From Ignavibacteriales bacterium (GTDB lineage Bacteria; Bacteroidota; Ignavibacteria; Ignavibacteriales; Ignavibacteriaceae), in assembly GCA_020061995.1 (NCBI GenBank), contig JAGUXE010000166.1:1-64000 (forward strand): a stretch of DNA of 64,000 nt, given 5' to 3'. Under the pieces are notes generated by a model that did no database searches, was not told where the DNA came from, and worked only from the letters and a program-made list of their open reading frames with translations. Shown piece after piece: positions 27,005 to 36,115 of the stretch; within the stretch, counting starts at the first letter, position 1; each line of letters begins with the position of its first letter. The position numbers were made by a program, and so were the translations under genes.

Positions 27005-27330
27005 AATTTAATAGGGGTAGTTTAGCTATATAATCAGTTTGTGTAATTTTAAACTCAGATTTTAACTCCGAAAGATAACTATATCTTGTGATTAAATTTT
27101 TAAGTCCGACTACTACATCGGTAGCTCAATTCATTTTTTTTGTAGATTATTTTCGATAAAGAGGTGATCGTCTTTTAGGCTGTTTTAAGCCTTCAACTGT
27201 TTTAAAGTAATTAAGGGCGTTAATCACGGTTATGAACCGCCCATCAAAATACTACCGAACGGTAGGTAAGATAAAAAAATATTTGCACTATATTTGAAAC
27301 AAGTTTTTAAGCAATTATGGGGGTGTTAAG
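27005..27330 (+). promoter_or_regulatory. Divergent regulatory region between the LytTR gene and the tetR-RND operon
   Basis: This 326-bp gap holds no gene. Its right end carries the TetR-type operator at 27252-27265 and a TATATTTG -7-like box at 27289-27296, 35 bases before the tetR ATG. Upstream, GGGCG (27215-27219) and CGCCC (27238-27242) enclose a GGTTatgAACC hairpin, and a partial operator-like CGGTAG lies at 27119-27124. The promoter for the LytTR gene is not obvious. Confidence 0.5.
27252..27265. promoter_or_regulatory. TetR-type operator
   Basis: CTACCG (27252-27257) and CGGTAG (27260-27265) form a perfect inverted repeat around AA. TACCGnnCGGTA-like palindromes are typical TetR/AcrR operators. 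It sits 66 bases before the tetR start and about 24 bases upstream of a -7-like box, where a bound repressor would block transcription of tetR and the efflux genes. Confidence 0.7.
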
Positions 27331-27948
27331 ATGAAATCGACGACAATTAAACATCAAGGAAGTGAAGCACGACAAAAAATATTAGTAGCTGCTGCTCTTC
27401 TCTTCGCACGGGATGGTTATTATAGAGTATCGGTTAGGGAAATATGTGAGTCGGCAGAAGTAAGCAAGCCCGTTCTTTATTACTATTTCAAAGACAAAGA
27501 AAATCTTCTTGAAGCATTAATGAAAGAGACATATTATCGTGTTGAGGAGCTGAAAAAGAAACACCTGAGTTCTACAAATGGTTTAGAAGAACTTCTTCGA
27601 GGTATAGTAAAAATGTATAGCGATTTCTTGATTACATATCCATATTTAACACGTTTCTCTGCATTTATTCAATCGAGTAATGTCCCCGATAAAATTCTTA
27701 CTATGAAAACCGAGCGTTACGAGAAAGAAAAAGGAGAGTTTGTTGCGATACTTAAAAAGTATCAGAAATCTAATGTTTTAGCAAAGAACTACGATGCTGA
27801 AATCTTATTTATAAATTTTATTGGCTCAATAATAATGTTGATTGCTGAACATATTGTGATGGGAGAAAAACAGACAACCATTACTAAAAAAATGAACAAA
27901 CTTGTAGACTTATGGATTCAAACATTTGTGATAAAGGAGAATAAATGA
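27331..27948 (+). CDS. TetR/AcrR family transcriptional regulator
   Basis: The 205-residue protein has the TetR N-terminal helix-turn-helix (RQKILVAAALLFARDGYYRV, ICESAEVSKPVLYYYFKDKE) and a helical ligand/dimer domain with no recognisable sub-family motif. It is the first gene of the efflux operon: its stop overlaps the TolC-like gene by four bases (ATGA). A 14-base palindrome 66 bases upstream is a good candidate operator, so autoregulation of the whole operon is likely. The inducing ligand is unknown. Confidence 0.93.
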   Translation: MKSTTIKHQGSEARQKILVAAALLFARDGYYRVSVREICESAEVSKPVLYYYFKDKENLLEALMKETYYRVEELKKKHLSSTNGLEELLRGIVKMYSDFLITYPYLTRFSAFIQSSNVPDKILTMKTERYEKEKGEFVAILKKYQKSNVLAKNYDAEILFINFIGSIIMLIAEHIVMGEKQTTITKKMNKLVDLWIQTFVIKENK

Positions 27949-29291
27949 ATATAAATTTTATGAAAATACTTTTAGCCGGATTACTCCTATTCGGAAACTT
28001 TCTTATTGCACAAACCACAGAGAAGAACATAATTTATCTATCGATGAATGAAGTAATAGGAAAATCACGAACTGATAATTTGTCGCTGAAGTCAAAATTG
28101 CTGGAATATGATGCCCAGAGTTATGAAGTGTGGAAATCGTACTCATTATTTGTCCCGAGTTTTAATTATCAGGGAATTGCGACCAATAATCTCGAACTTC
28201 CTGTTTTTGTTTTCATGGGGCAACAGTTTGTTGTCGGTACAAAATTCACATTTCAGCATTCTCTTGATTTGACAATTCCTCTATTTACAGGCGGTTCACG
28301 CTGGTTTAATATGAATATTCAAAAAAGCATGAAGAAATCTTTAAGTGAAGAATTGAAAGGGAAGGAGGAAGAAGTCGTACTTCAATCCCTTAAGGCTTAC
28401 TATGGAGTAATTCTTGCGACCTCATTGTTTTCAACATCAGAAGAAGCGATGCTTGTTTCGAAAGCAAATTTAGAACAGGTACAAAAATTCTATAATGTGG
28501 GAACGGCAACTGAATTGGATCTCCAAAGAGCAAAAGCGCAATATGCAGCAACTCTGCCATCGCTTGAAAAAGCTAAAGCAGAAAAAATAATGTCGGGACA
28601 ACAACTTAAGTTTTTACTAAATATTGAGTTTAGTGATTCTCTTGTCATTACTGACACACTTGCCGGCATTGACCTAATGAGTGATTATAAAAAACTTGAT
28701 CTTGGGGACTTCAAAAATCTATCTAAAGAAAATAGATCTGATATTAAATCACTTGCCCATAAACTTCAAGCAACTAAAGAAGGAGAAAATATTGCGTTAG
28801 GAAGTTTTCTGCCATCCGTAGCTTTATCTGCAAATGTTGCACATCAAGCTCAGCTTGGTAATTCCAATGTTATGTGGAATGATTATATAAGATCCAAATC
28901 GATTAATATTATTATGTCCTGGCCCTTATTTGAAGGGGGTAGGAAGCATATAAATTATCAGCAGGCAAAAATTCAAACAGAACAGATGAAAATTTTATAT
29001 GAGCAGGCGGACAAGGGAATGTTGTTGAATGTTGAGGAAAGTTATTATTCTTATCAAGAGGCAGTTAAAAATCTTGAAAGTCTAAAAGAAGTTATGCTTC
29101 AATCAAAGGAGAGTCTTCGCTTATCCAATCTTTTATACAAAGCGGGGATGAGCACTCAGCTTGATGTATTAAACGCGCAGTTGTTCAATACTTCGAGTCA
29201 AATGCAATATTATCAGGGAATATACTTTTATAATATAAGTCAATTAAATCTTATGTATTCAATAGGATTGTTAAATAAAATTTGGAAATAA
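27945..29291 (+). CDS. TolC family outer-membrane efflux protein
   Basis: The 448-residue protein has a signal peptide (FMKILLAGLLLFGNFLIAQ) and two repeats of the OEP/TolC pattern. The first contains GTATELDLQRAKAQYAATLP and the second AGMSTQLDVLNAQLFNTSS, with long helical stretches between. It should trimerise into the outer-membrane channel of the RND pump encoded next. It overlaps tetR by four bases with GGAG upstream, and is followed after 17 bp by the periplasmic adaptor. Length is normal for the family. Confidence 0.92.
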   Translation: MNINFMKILLAGLLLFGNFLIAQTTEKNIIYLSMNEVIGKSRTDNLSLKSKLLEYDAQSYEVWKSYSLFVPSFNYQGIATNNLELPVFVFMGQQFVVGTKFTFQHSLDLTIPLFTGGSRWFNMNIQKSMKKSLSEELKGKEEEVVLQSLKAYYGVILATSLFSTSEEAMLVSKANLEQVQKFYNVGTATELDLQRAKAQYAATLPSLEKAKAEKIMSGQQLKFLLNIEFSDSLVITDTLAGIDLMSDYKKLDLGDFKNLSKENRSDIKSLAHKLQATKEGENIALGSFLPSVALSANVAHQAQLGNSNVMWNDYIRSKSINIIMSWPLFEGGRKHINYQQAKIQTEQMKILYEQADKGMLLNVEESYYSYQEAVKNLESLKEVMLQSKESLRLSNLLYKAGMSTQLDVLNAQLFNTSSQMQYYQGIYFYNISQLNLMYSIGLLNKIWK

Positions 29292-29308
29292 TTCATTAGA
29301 GGATTAAA

Positions 29309-30415
29309 ATGAAAAAATACTTTTTGTGGATGATTGTCTTCACAATGTTTCTTACAGTAGGATGCGGAGAAGACGAAAAGGCGAAAGCGGAAAAAACAGT
29401 TCCCGTAAAAATCTATAAAGTTAAAAATGATAGAATTGAAAATGCGATTAAAGTAACCGGAAGTATTACTGCGGGAGAAGATGTAATTGTTTATGCTAAA
29501 GTGAGTGAACGTATAGAGAGAATTTATATTAAGCCCGGGGATAGAGTATCTATTGGTCAAACGCTAGCTGTTCAATATAATGCGATATTTAGACAAGGAG
29601 TTGAAGCTGCGGAAACTGCTGTTAAATCAGCTGAATCTCAAGCTAAACTTGTTTCTCAAGATTATGAAAGAATGAAAACCCTTTTCGCGCAGAAGGCGAT
29701 AAGTCAGCAACAATATGACCAGATAAAAACTCAAAACGAATCACTACAATTAATGCTTGATCAGGCAAAGCTTCAGTTAAAACAGGCGAAAGAACAATAT
29801 GATAATTCTTTTGTCAAAGCCCCATTTAGTGGAGTTGCTGCCTCGGTTTTTGTAGAAACTAATCAAATGGTTACGGCAGGTATTCCGATTGTACAGGTCA
29901 TTAATCCTAAAAACATGAAAGCAAAGATTAAGGTACCCTCGAGTGATATTAAAGGAATCTTCAAAGGACAGAATGTAAAAATAAATTTCCCCTCTGTTCC
30001 GGATAAAAGTTATTTTGGTACAATAGCACAAATAGATCAAGCGGTTGATCAGTTTACTAAAAACTTACAAATTGAAATATTAATTAAAAGTCCGGATAAT
30101 ATGATTAAATCAGGTATGTTCGGTGAATTCTTAATAGAAACGGATATAAAAGAGAATTCAATTGTAATTCCGGAGAATTCGGTTCAGAGCCGTACCGAAG
30201 TAATTATAGATCGTGAAACCGGACTGCAAAAGTCAATGCGAAAACATTTTGTTTTTGTCGTAAAGAATGGTGTTGCACAGTTAGTTGAAGTTAAGACGGG
30301 AATCGTAAATGATGGAAGAATGGAAGTTATATCGGGATTAAGTAGTGGTGATGTAGTTATTGTAGTCGGTCAAAACATTGTAAAAGCCGGCGAAAAAGTT
30401 AAAATTATTGATTAA
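29309..30415 (+). CDS. RND efflux periplasmic adaptor (membrane fusion lipoprotein)
   Basis: This 368-residue HlyD/AcrA-type adaptor begins with a lipobox signal (FTMFLTVGCGEDE). It has a biotinyl-lipoyl half (DVIVYAKVSERIERIYIKPGD), an alpha-hairpin (about residues 95-160) containing LFAQKAISQQQYDQIKTQ, and a returning lipoyl strand with FVKAPFSGVAA. The beta-barrel (IDQAVDQFTKNLQIEI) and membrane-proximal domain (GLSSGDVVIVVGQNIVKAGE) complete it. It links the RND transporter (start 14 bp downstream) with the TolC-like channel. Standard length; the transported substrate cannot be inferred. Confidence 0.93.
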   Translation: MKKYFLWMIVFTMFLTVGCGEDEKAKAEKTVPVKIYKVKNDRIENAIKVTGSITAGEDVIVYAKVSERIERIYIKPGDRVSIGQTLAVQYNAIFRQGVEAAETAVKSAESQAKLVSQDYERMKTLFAQKAISQQQYDQIKTQNESLQLMLDQAKLQLKQAKEQYDNSFVKAPFSGVAASVFVETNQMVTAGIPIVQVINPKNMKAKIKVPSSDIKGIFKGQNVKINFPSVPDKSYFGTIAQIDQAVDQFTKNLQIEILIKSPDNMIKSGMFGEFLIETDIKENSIVIPENSVQSRTEVIIDRETGLQKSMRKHFVFVVKNGVAQLVEVKTGIVNDGRMEVISGLSSGDVVIVVGQNIVKAGEKVKIID

Positions 30416-30429
30416 GGAAAGTTGATAAA

Positions 30430-33400
30430 ATGTTATTAACAAAATTTTCACTTAGAAGACAAATTACGCTGCTGATGATGTATGCGGTGGTGATTGGGTT
30501 TAGTCTTTTTTCTTTTTCACAATTGAAAATAGATTTTTTCCCCGATATACAGTTTCCGATTGCGGGAGTTATTACAAACTATTCAGGCGTTGGTCCTGAA
30601 GATATAGAAAACCTTGTTACGCGCCCGATTGAAGAATCTGTTTCCTCAGTTAAAAATATAGAGAAAGTTAGTTCTCAATCTTTTAAAGGAGGCTCAATAG
30701 TTACGCTTGAATTCAAATATGGAATAAATATGAATCAAGCAGAAGTTGATATAAGGAAAAATCTTGATCTTATACGCGATTTCCTTCCGCAAGATGCAAG
30801 CGAACCATTAGTTTTTGTTTTTGATCCATCAATGAGTCCGATTTTTTTCTTAAACCTTAGTTCCGAATATTTGGGGTCGGCAGAGCTTAGAAGACTCGCA
30901 GAAGAAACTATTGAACCACTGCTTGAGAGGGTTGATGGAGTCGCATCGGTTCAAACGCAAGGAGGATTGCAACGACAAATCAATATTAATCTTAACCCGG
31001 TTCAATTAGCTGCATATGGAATTGCTCCAAATGATGTTGCACAAGCAGTTCAAATCGGGAGCGGGTTACTCCCGGGTGGAACAATAGAGACTAAAGATAA
31101 AAGCTATAATTTACGCGTCTTCAGTGAATACCGTTCACTTGATCAGATTAGAAACACTATAGTTACAATGCGCGGCACAGAAACCATTCTTGTAAAGGAT
31201 GTTGCCAAGGTTGAAGATGCATATAAGGAAAATGCCTCAGAAGTGCGAGCTGATTTTGGTGAAGGTGTCCTTGTATTTATTATGAAGCAATCTGATGCAA
31301 ATACTGTTCTAACCTCTCGACGTGTTCAAGAGGCACTTCCTGGAATTATGAGCAGACTTCCGCAGGGAACAAAACTTACCAAACTTTGGGATCAATCAGA
31401 TTTTATTATGCTGTCTATTAACAATTTGAGCAGTACTGCATTATATGCATTTATACTTGCGTTTATTGTTATATATATCTTCCTAAGAAATATTCGTGGA
31501 AGTCTAATAATGGGAATCTCAATTCCATTATCAGTTATAGTGACTTTTGCTGTTCTTTATGCAACAAATTTAACGTTGAATATTATTTCAATGGCGGGAC
31601 TTGCGCTCGCTATAGGAATGCTGGTAGATAATTCTATTGTAGTGCTTGAAAATATTTATCGGCATCGCGAGTTGGGCGAAAACAAATTAGACGCAGCTGA
31701 AATTGGGGCAACAGAAGTGGGTATGGCTATAACCGCATCAACTCTAACGACAATTGCAGTCTTTGTTCCCGTTCTTTTTGTACCTAACATTACCGGACAA
31801 TTATTCAAGGATCTGGTTCTAACAATCACGTTCAGTTTAATTGTTTCCTTAATTGTTGCTTTGACTGTCGTTCCGGTTATGTCGGCAAATATATTACGTC
31901 TTGAGACTAAAAAACCCGGCAAATTTTCAGCACGTGTAAAAGACAAAATCTCTTCATGGTTCGATAAACTCTCGAGGAATTATAGCAGTGTATTGGATTG
32001 GTCATTATCACATAAAAAAACAGTTCTTGGTATAGTCGGATTACTTCTAGTTATTTCGCTAAGCCTCACCGCGGCACTAGGAGGAGAGTTCTTACCAAAG
32101 AGTGATCAGGGTTTCTTGAATTTTCTTATTGAATCTCCTTCGGGTACACCAATTGAAGGAACCCGGCTCTATGCTTATCAAGTTGAAGACATTATTAAGG
32201 ATGTTGTTCCACAAGATGCGATGGAATCGGTTGCAATTTTTTACGGTGAACGTGAGGGTATAGGTGCTTTTGGAACCACATCAAGTACGGTTGAGACCAT
32301 AATAAAACTTAAACCCAAAGAACAACGGACAATGACCCAATTTCAAATTCAAGATTCCTTACGAACGAGATTGGATAATATTCCGGGTGTAACTTATTTC
32401 TTTCAGGAAGGGGCGACATTCTCAACTGAAAAAGATATTGAAGTTAAAATTGTTGGTTTTGATGTTGAGGGAGCAAAAGCAATTGCCAATCAACTAAAAG
32501 ATAAATTCCAAAAGGTCGAGGGGTTTGTCGACATCTCATTAAACACCAAGGAAACATCACCTGAACTTCAAGTGCATCTTAATAAAGATGTTATGAACGA
32601 TCTGAAACTTTCTGCATTTGGTGTCGCCGGAAATATTTCAACGGCTATGCAAGGGAAAGTTGTATCCCAGTTCCGTGAAAAAGGAGACGAGTACAATATT
32701 CGAATTCAATACGATAAAAAATTCAGGAATCAAAAAGAGACAATTGAAAATATGCAGATTCCACTCCTAACCGGAGAGATGGTAACTTTAAAACAGGTTG
32801 CTAGAATTAATGAAGAAGAATCAACCCCCACAATTTTTCGTGAGAACCAAAGTCGATATGTTTCTGTTGGAATTGCTCTTTCGGGAAAAGATTTGTCTGC
32901 CGCAATTGAAGAAGTAAATAATATTATTGCACAAACACCCATTCCTTCTGAATATCAAGTAATCCTCGGTGGAACGGCTGAAGATCAACAGGAAGCTTTT
33001 TTCTATCTGATGCTTGCATTCATTGCAGCTATACTTTTAGTCTACATGATAATGGCAGCTCAGTTCGAATCTTTTGTCGATCCATTAATTATTATGTTTA
33101 CGGTTCCTCTTTCGGTTATAGGAGTTTTCATATTTCTCTTTATCACCGGAACAAACATTAGCGTTATGGCTCTTGTCGGATTAGTTATGCTTGTTGGTAT
33201 AGCAGTTAATAACGGTATTGTACTTGTGGATTACATAAATCAATTAAAAAAACAAGGACTTGAATTAGTAGAAGCTGTTAAACAAGGGTGCGCTGCAAGA
33301 CTGCGCCCTGTTTTGATGACAGCACTCACAACAATACTGGGAATGGTTCCGCTTGCCATGGAGTTGGGTTCAGGCTCTGAAACCTGGACACCCCTTGCCC

Positions 33401-33528
33401 GTGCGGTAATAGGGGGATTGACAACAACAACCATTTTAACTTTAATAGTTATACCTATTATGTATATTCTTTTTGAGAGATTAGAAGAAAAAGTTAAGAT
33501 GTTCTGGAAGAAAAAATTCAGTAATTAA
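30430..33528 (+). CDS. RND family efflux transporter permease
   Basis: The 1032-residue permease has 12 predicted membrane segments and two large periplasmic loops, as in AcrB/MexB relatives. Landmarks are the N-terminal IDFFPDIQFPIAGVITNYSG, GVGPEDIENLVTRPIEE, the fourth-helix proton-relay motif GMLVDNSIVVLENIYRHRE (one Asp plus Asn, where AcrB has Asp-Asp), and VGIAVNNGIVLVDYINQ in the tenth helix. This sub-type is widespread in Bacteroidota and often exports lipophilic compounds or detergents. It is the last gene of the TetR-controlled operon and is followed by a nested palindrome. Confidence 0.95.
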   Translation: MLLTKFSLRRQITLLMMYAVVIGFSLFSFSQLKIDFFPDIQFPIAGVITNYSGVGPEDIENLVTRPIEESVSSVKNIEKVSSQSFKGGSIVTLEFKYGINMNQAEVDIRKNLDLIRDFLPQDASEPLVFVFDPSMSPIFFLNLSSEYLGSAELRRLAEETIEPLLERVDGVASVQTQGGLQRQININLNPVQLAAYGIAPNDVAQAVQIGSGLLPGGTIETKDKSYNLRVFSEYRSLDQIRNTIVTMRGTETILVKDVAKVEDAYKENASEVRADFGEGVLVFIMKQSDANTVLTSRRVQEALPGIMSRLPQGTKLTKLWDQSDFIMLSINNLSSTALYAFILAFIVIYIFLRNIRGSLIMGISIPLSVIVTFAVLYATNLTLNIISMAGLALAIGMLVDNSIVVLENIYRHRELGENKLDAAEIGATEVGMAITASTLTTIAVFVPVLFVPNITGQLFKDLVLTITFSLIVSLIVALTVVPVMSANILRLETKKPGKFSARVKDKISSWFDKLSRNYSSVLDWSLSHKKTVLGIVGLLLVISLSLTAALGGEFLPKSDQGFLNFLIESPSGTPIEGTRLYAYQVEDIIKDVVPQDAMESVAIFYGEREGIGAFGTTSSTVETIIKLKPKEQRTMTQFQIQDSLRTRLDNIPGVTYFFQEGATFSTEKDIEVKIVGFDVEGAKAIANQLKDKFQKVEGFVDISLNTKETSPELQVHLNKDVMNDLKLSAFGVAGNISTAMQGKVVSQFREKGDEYNIRIQYDKKFRNQKETIENMQIPLLTGEMVTLKQVARINEEESTPTIFRENQSRYVSVGIALSGKDLSAAIEEVNNIIAQTPIPSEYQVILGGTAEDQQEAFFYLMLAFIAAILLVYMIMAAQFESFVDPLIIMFTVPLSVIGVFIFLFITGTNISVMALVGLVMLVGIAVNNGIVLVDYINQLKKQGLELVEAVKQGCAARLRPVLMTALTTILGMVPLAMELGSGSETWTPLARAVIGGLTTTTILTLIVIPIMYILFERLEEKVKMFWKKKFSN

Positions 33529-33555
33529 TAGAGTTCATATTCAATTTTTTTTAAT

Positions 33556-33616
33556 TGCCTCAAAATAACTTATTATGAACCTCATTGAAATGAGGGGAAA
33601 TGATTATTTTGAGGCA
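33556..33616. repeat. 61-bp nested palindrome after the efflux operon
   Basis: TGCCTCAAAATAA (33556-33568) and TTATTTTGAGGCA (33604-33616) are perfect 13-bp inverted repeats. Inside them CCTCAT (33580-33585) pairs with ATGAGG (33590-33595) over a TGAA loop. The structure starts 27 bases after the RND stop. No T-run follows either arm, so it is not a classical terminator. It could be a terminator variant, an mRNA-stabilising 3' structure or a small mobile palindrome. Confidence 0.6.
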
Positions 33617-33786
33617 TGTTTCCATATTTCACGATGGTTTTACCTTCAGTACACCCCTCAACTAAAAATACTATATTTACGATAGTATATTGTAAATCTA
33701 TTCATGGATTTATTTGCTGTTATTAGAATTTGCCTTTACTTAATTATGATAGCTCTCACGAATTATACAACAAAACTGAAATAATT

Positions 33787-35640
33787 ATGAATAATGAATT
33801 TTATAAACAACTTATTACTCAATCTCCCTTTGGATACGCATATCATAAAATTATTCTTGATGACGATGGTCTTCCCTCAGATTATCAATTTTTAGAGATT
33901 AATCCGGCTTTTGAAAAGTTAACCGGACTGAAACGCGAAAAGGTTATTAATAAAAAAATTACAGAAGTAATTCCTACCATAAAAAAATCTGAATTTAACT
34001 GGATTAATTATTATGGCGGAATAGCTTTAACCGGTGAGGAAAGGGTTTTTGAACAATTTTCTTCGGAATTGAATTGTTGGTATAAGGTTAATGCTTACTC
34101 TCCCGAAAAATACTTTTTTGTTACAATCTTTACAGACATAAACTCCGAAAAAAAACAAAAAGAAGAACTGGAAAGATTTTTTGAAATTAATATGGATCTG
34201 CAATGCATAGCCGATACAGACGGCAGGTTTATGAGAGTAAATAAGGCATGGGAACGCTTGCTCGGATATTCTACATTGGATTTGTCAACACGAAATTTTT
34301 TAGATTTTATTCATCCAGAGGATGTTACCGAAACTCTTTTAGCTATGAGCAACCTTAAATCCGGTGAAAAGATTTTGAATTTTACCAATAGATATTTGAG
34401 CAAAGATGGTTCTTACCGTATCATTGAGTGGAGATCTCAACTCTTTGAGAAATTAATTTATGCTTCAGCGAGAGACGTTACAGAACAATACCAAATAGAA
34501 AAGGCTTTAGCTAAAAGCGAAGCAAAGTTCAAATCACTTTTTGCTTCAATGACTGAAATGGTTGTACTGCATGAAGTGGTTTTAAATGATGATAGTGAAG
34601 CTGTTAATTATAGAATTATAGATTGTAATTCTGCTTTTTCCAGAATAACAGGTCTTCAAAAAGATGATGTGGTAGGGAAATTGGCTACAGAAGTATATGC
34701 CGCTGATAAAGCCCCATACCTTGAGGAATTTTGCAAGGTCGGTATTTCCGGTAAACCGTATGAGTTTTACACTTATTATCCCGCCATGGATAAACACTTT
34801 ATGATCTCAGTAGTTTCGCCTGAAATCGGGCAATTCGCTACAATTACAACCGATATTACCGGCATAAAGCAAACAGAAGAATTAATCCACGCTAAAAATA
34901 AAGAGCTTGAAAATTATCTTTATGTTGCCTCACATGATTTACGTACTCCGTTGGTTAATATTCAAGGATTTAGTTCTCGAATTAAAAAACAAATTGACAG
35001 TTTGCGGGTTCAAGTCGAATCTTTAAATATTACTGAAGAAATTAAAACCAAATTATCAAAAGTTGTTTTTGAGGAAATACCTAACTCGCTCTCTTTTATT
35101 TTTGCAAATGTAAATAAAATGGATTCACTAATAAGCGGACTACTGACAATCTCAAGAACCGGAAGGGTTAAAATGTTGATTCAAAAGATAGATATGAATG
35201 ACCTGATCCGGAGAGTTTTAAGTTCATTAAATTTTCAAATAGAGGAAGAAAAGGCACTATTAAATGTTTCAACATTACCACCTTGTTTTGGAGATGTTAA
35301 TTTGATAAATCAATTATTTTCGAATCTAATCCTTAATGCATTGAAATATAGAAACCCGGAGAGTTCGCTCATAATAAACATTAAAGGGAACAAGAAAAAT
35401 AAGAGAGTTATTTATTCGGTTGAAGATAACGGAATCGGAATAGATGAGGTAAACCAAAAAAGAATCTGGGAAATATTTTTTCGTGTTAACTCGCAAAACG
35501 ATCAATTGGGAGAGGGTATTGGATTAAACTTATCCGCAAAAATTGTCGAAAAACATAAAGGAAAAATTTGGGTTAATTCTACACTCGGAAAAGGAAGTAC
35601 ATTTTATGTCGAATTACTTGGGTCTGAATTTACCGAATAA
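33787..35640 (+). CDS. Soluble PAS-domain sensor histidine kinase
   Basis: I chose the ATG at 33787 (617 residues, MNNEFYKQLITQSPFGYAYH); an in-frame TTG 57 bases upstream lacks support. Three PAS domains cover about residues 5-110, 125-240 and 250-365 (ITGLQKDDVVGKLATEVYAA in the third). HisKA follows, with phospho-His in LYVASHDLRTPLVNIQGFS, then HATPase with NLILNALKYRNPES, DNGIGIDE and GEGIGLNLSAKIVEKHKG. There is no membrane segment, so it senses a cytoplasmic signal. The Rcp1-like receiver begins 32 bp downstream, a classical pairing with phytochrome-type kinases, although no GAF-PHY module is present here. Confidence 0.9.
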   Translation: MNNEFYKQLITQSPFGYAYHKIILDDDGLPSDYQFLEINPAFEKLTGLKREKVINKKITEVIPTIKKSEFNWINYYGGIALTGEERVFEQFSSELNCWYKVNAYSPEKYFFVTIFTDINSEKKQKEELERFFEINMDLQCIADTDGRFMRVNKAWERLLGYSTLDLSTRNFLDFIHPEDVTETLLAMSNLKSGEKILNFTNRYLSKDGSYRIIEWRSQLFEKLIYASARDVTEQYQIEKALAKSEAKFKSLFASMTEMVVLHEVVLNDDSEAVNYRIIDCNSAFSRITGLQKDDVVGKLATEVYAADKAPYLEEFCKVGISGKPYEFYTYYPAMDKHFMISVVSPEIGQFATITTDITGIKQTEELIHAKNKELENYLYVASHDLRTPLVNIQGFSSRIKKQIDSLRVQVESLNITEEIKTKLSKVVFEEIPNSLSFIFANVNKMDSLISGLLTISRTGRVKMLIQKIDMNDLIRRVLSSLNFQIEEEKALLNVSTLPPCFGDVNLINQLFSNLILNALKYRNPESSLIINIKGNKKNKRVIYSVEDNGIGIDEVNQKRIWEIFFRVNSQNDQLGEGIGLNLSAKIVEKHKGKIWVNSTLGKGSTFYVELLGSEFTE

Positions 35641-35672
35641 TTAACTTTTATTATTAAAAATCGGAGTATATT

Positions 35673-36104
35673 TTGGGTAATTATAAAAAAATCGTTATTC
35701 TTCTTACAGAAGATGATGATGGGCATGCGGAACTGATTAAAGAGGAATTGCAAGAATCAGGTATTTGCAATAAGATAATCCGATTTATTGATGGACAAGA
35801 GGTTTGGGACTTTCTAGTGAAAAAATCAGAGAGAGAAAATCAAGAAGAAGTTTCAAGTTATCTACTTCTGCTTGATATAAATATGCCAAGATTAGATGGT
35901 GTTGAGGTTCTACGAAGAATAAAAGCTAATGATGAACTTAAGAAAATCCCGGTAATAATGTTAACCACTACCGATGATCCACGAGAAGTGGAAGAATGTT
36001 ACAGAATCGGTTGCAGTATTTATATAACAAAACCGGTTGATTTTTTCAAGTGTGCAGAAACACTTAAAAGATTAGGGCTGTTTATACAGGTAATTAAAAT
36101 TTAG
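35673..36104 (+). CDS. Rcp1-like single-domain response regulator
   Basis: The 143-residue receiver domain has the acidic pocket VILLTEDDDGHAELI, a phosphoacceptor Asp in LLLLDINMPRLDGVEVL (about residue 69), VIMLTTTDDPREVEECY and the Lys in YITKPVDF. This is the Rcp1 pattern, with a loop insertion before the Asp. The start is TTG at 35673, backed by GGAG eight bases upstream (35662-35665). No output domain is present, so it probably shuttles phosphate between the flanking PAS kinase and the large hybrid kinase 11 bp downstream. That relay is an inference from gene order. Confidence 0.9.
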   Translation: MGNYKKIVILLTEDDDGHAELIKEELQESGICNKIIRFIDGQEVWDFLVKKSERENQEEVSSYLLLLDINMPRLDGVEVLRRIKANDELKKIPVIMLTTTDDPREVEECYRIGCSIYITKPVDFFKCAETLKRLGLFIQVIKI

Positions 36105-36115
36105 GGGTGTTCGTT

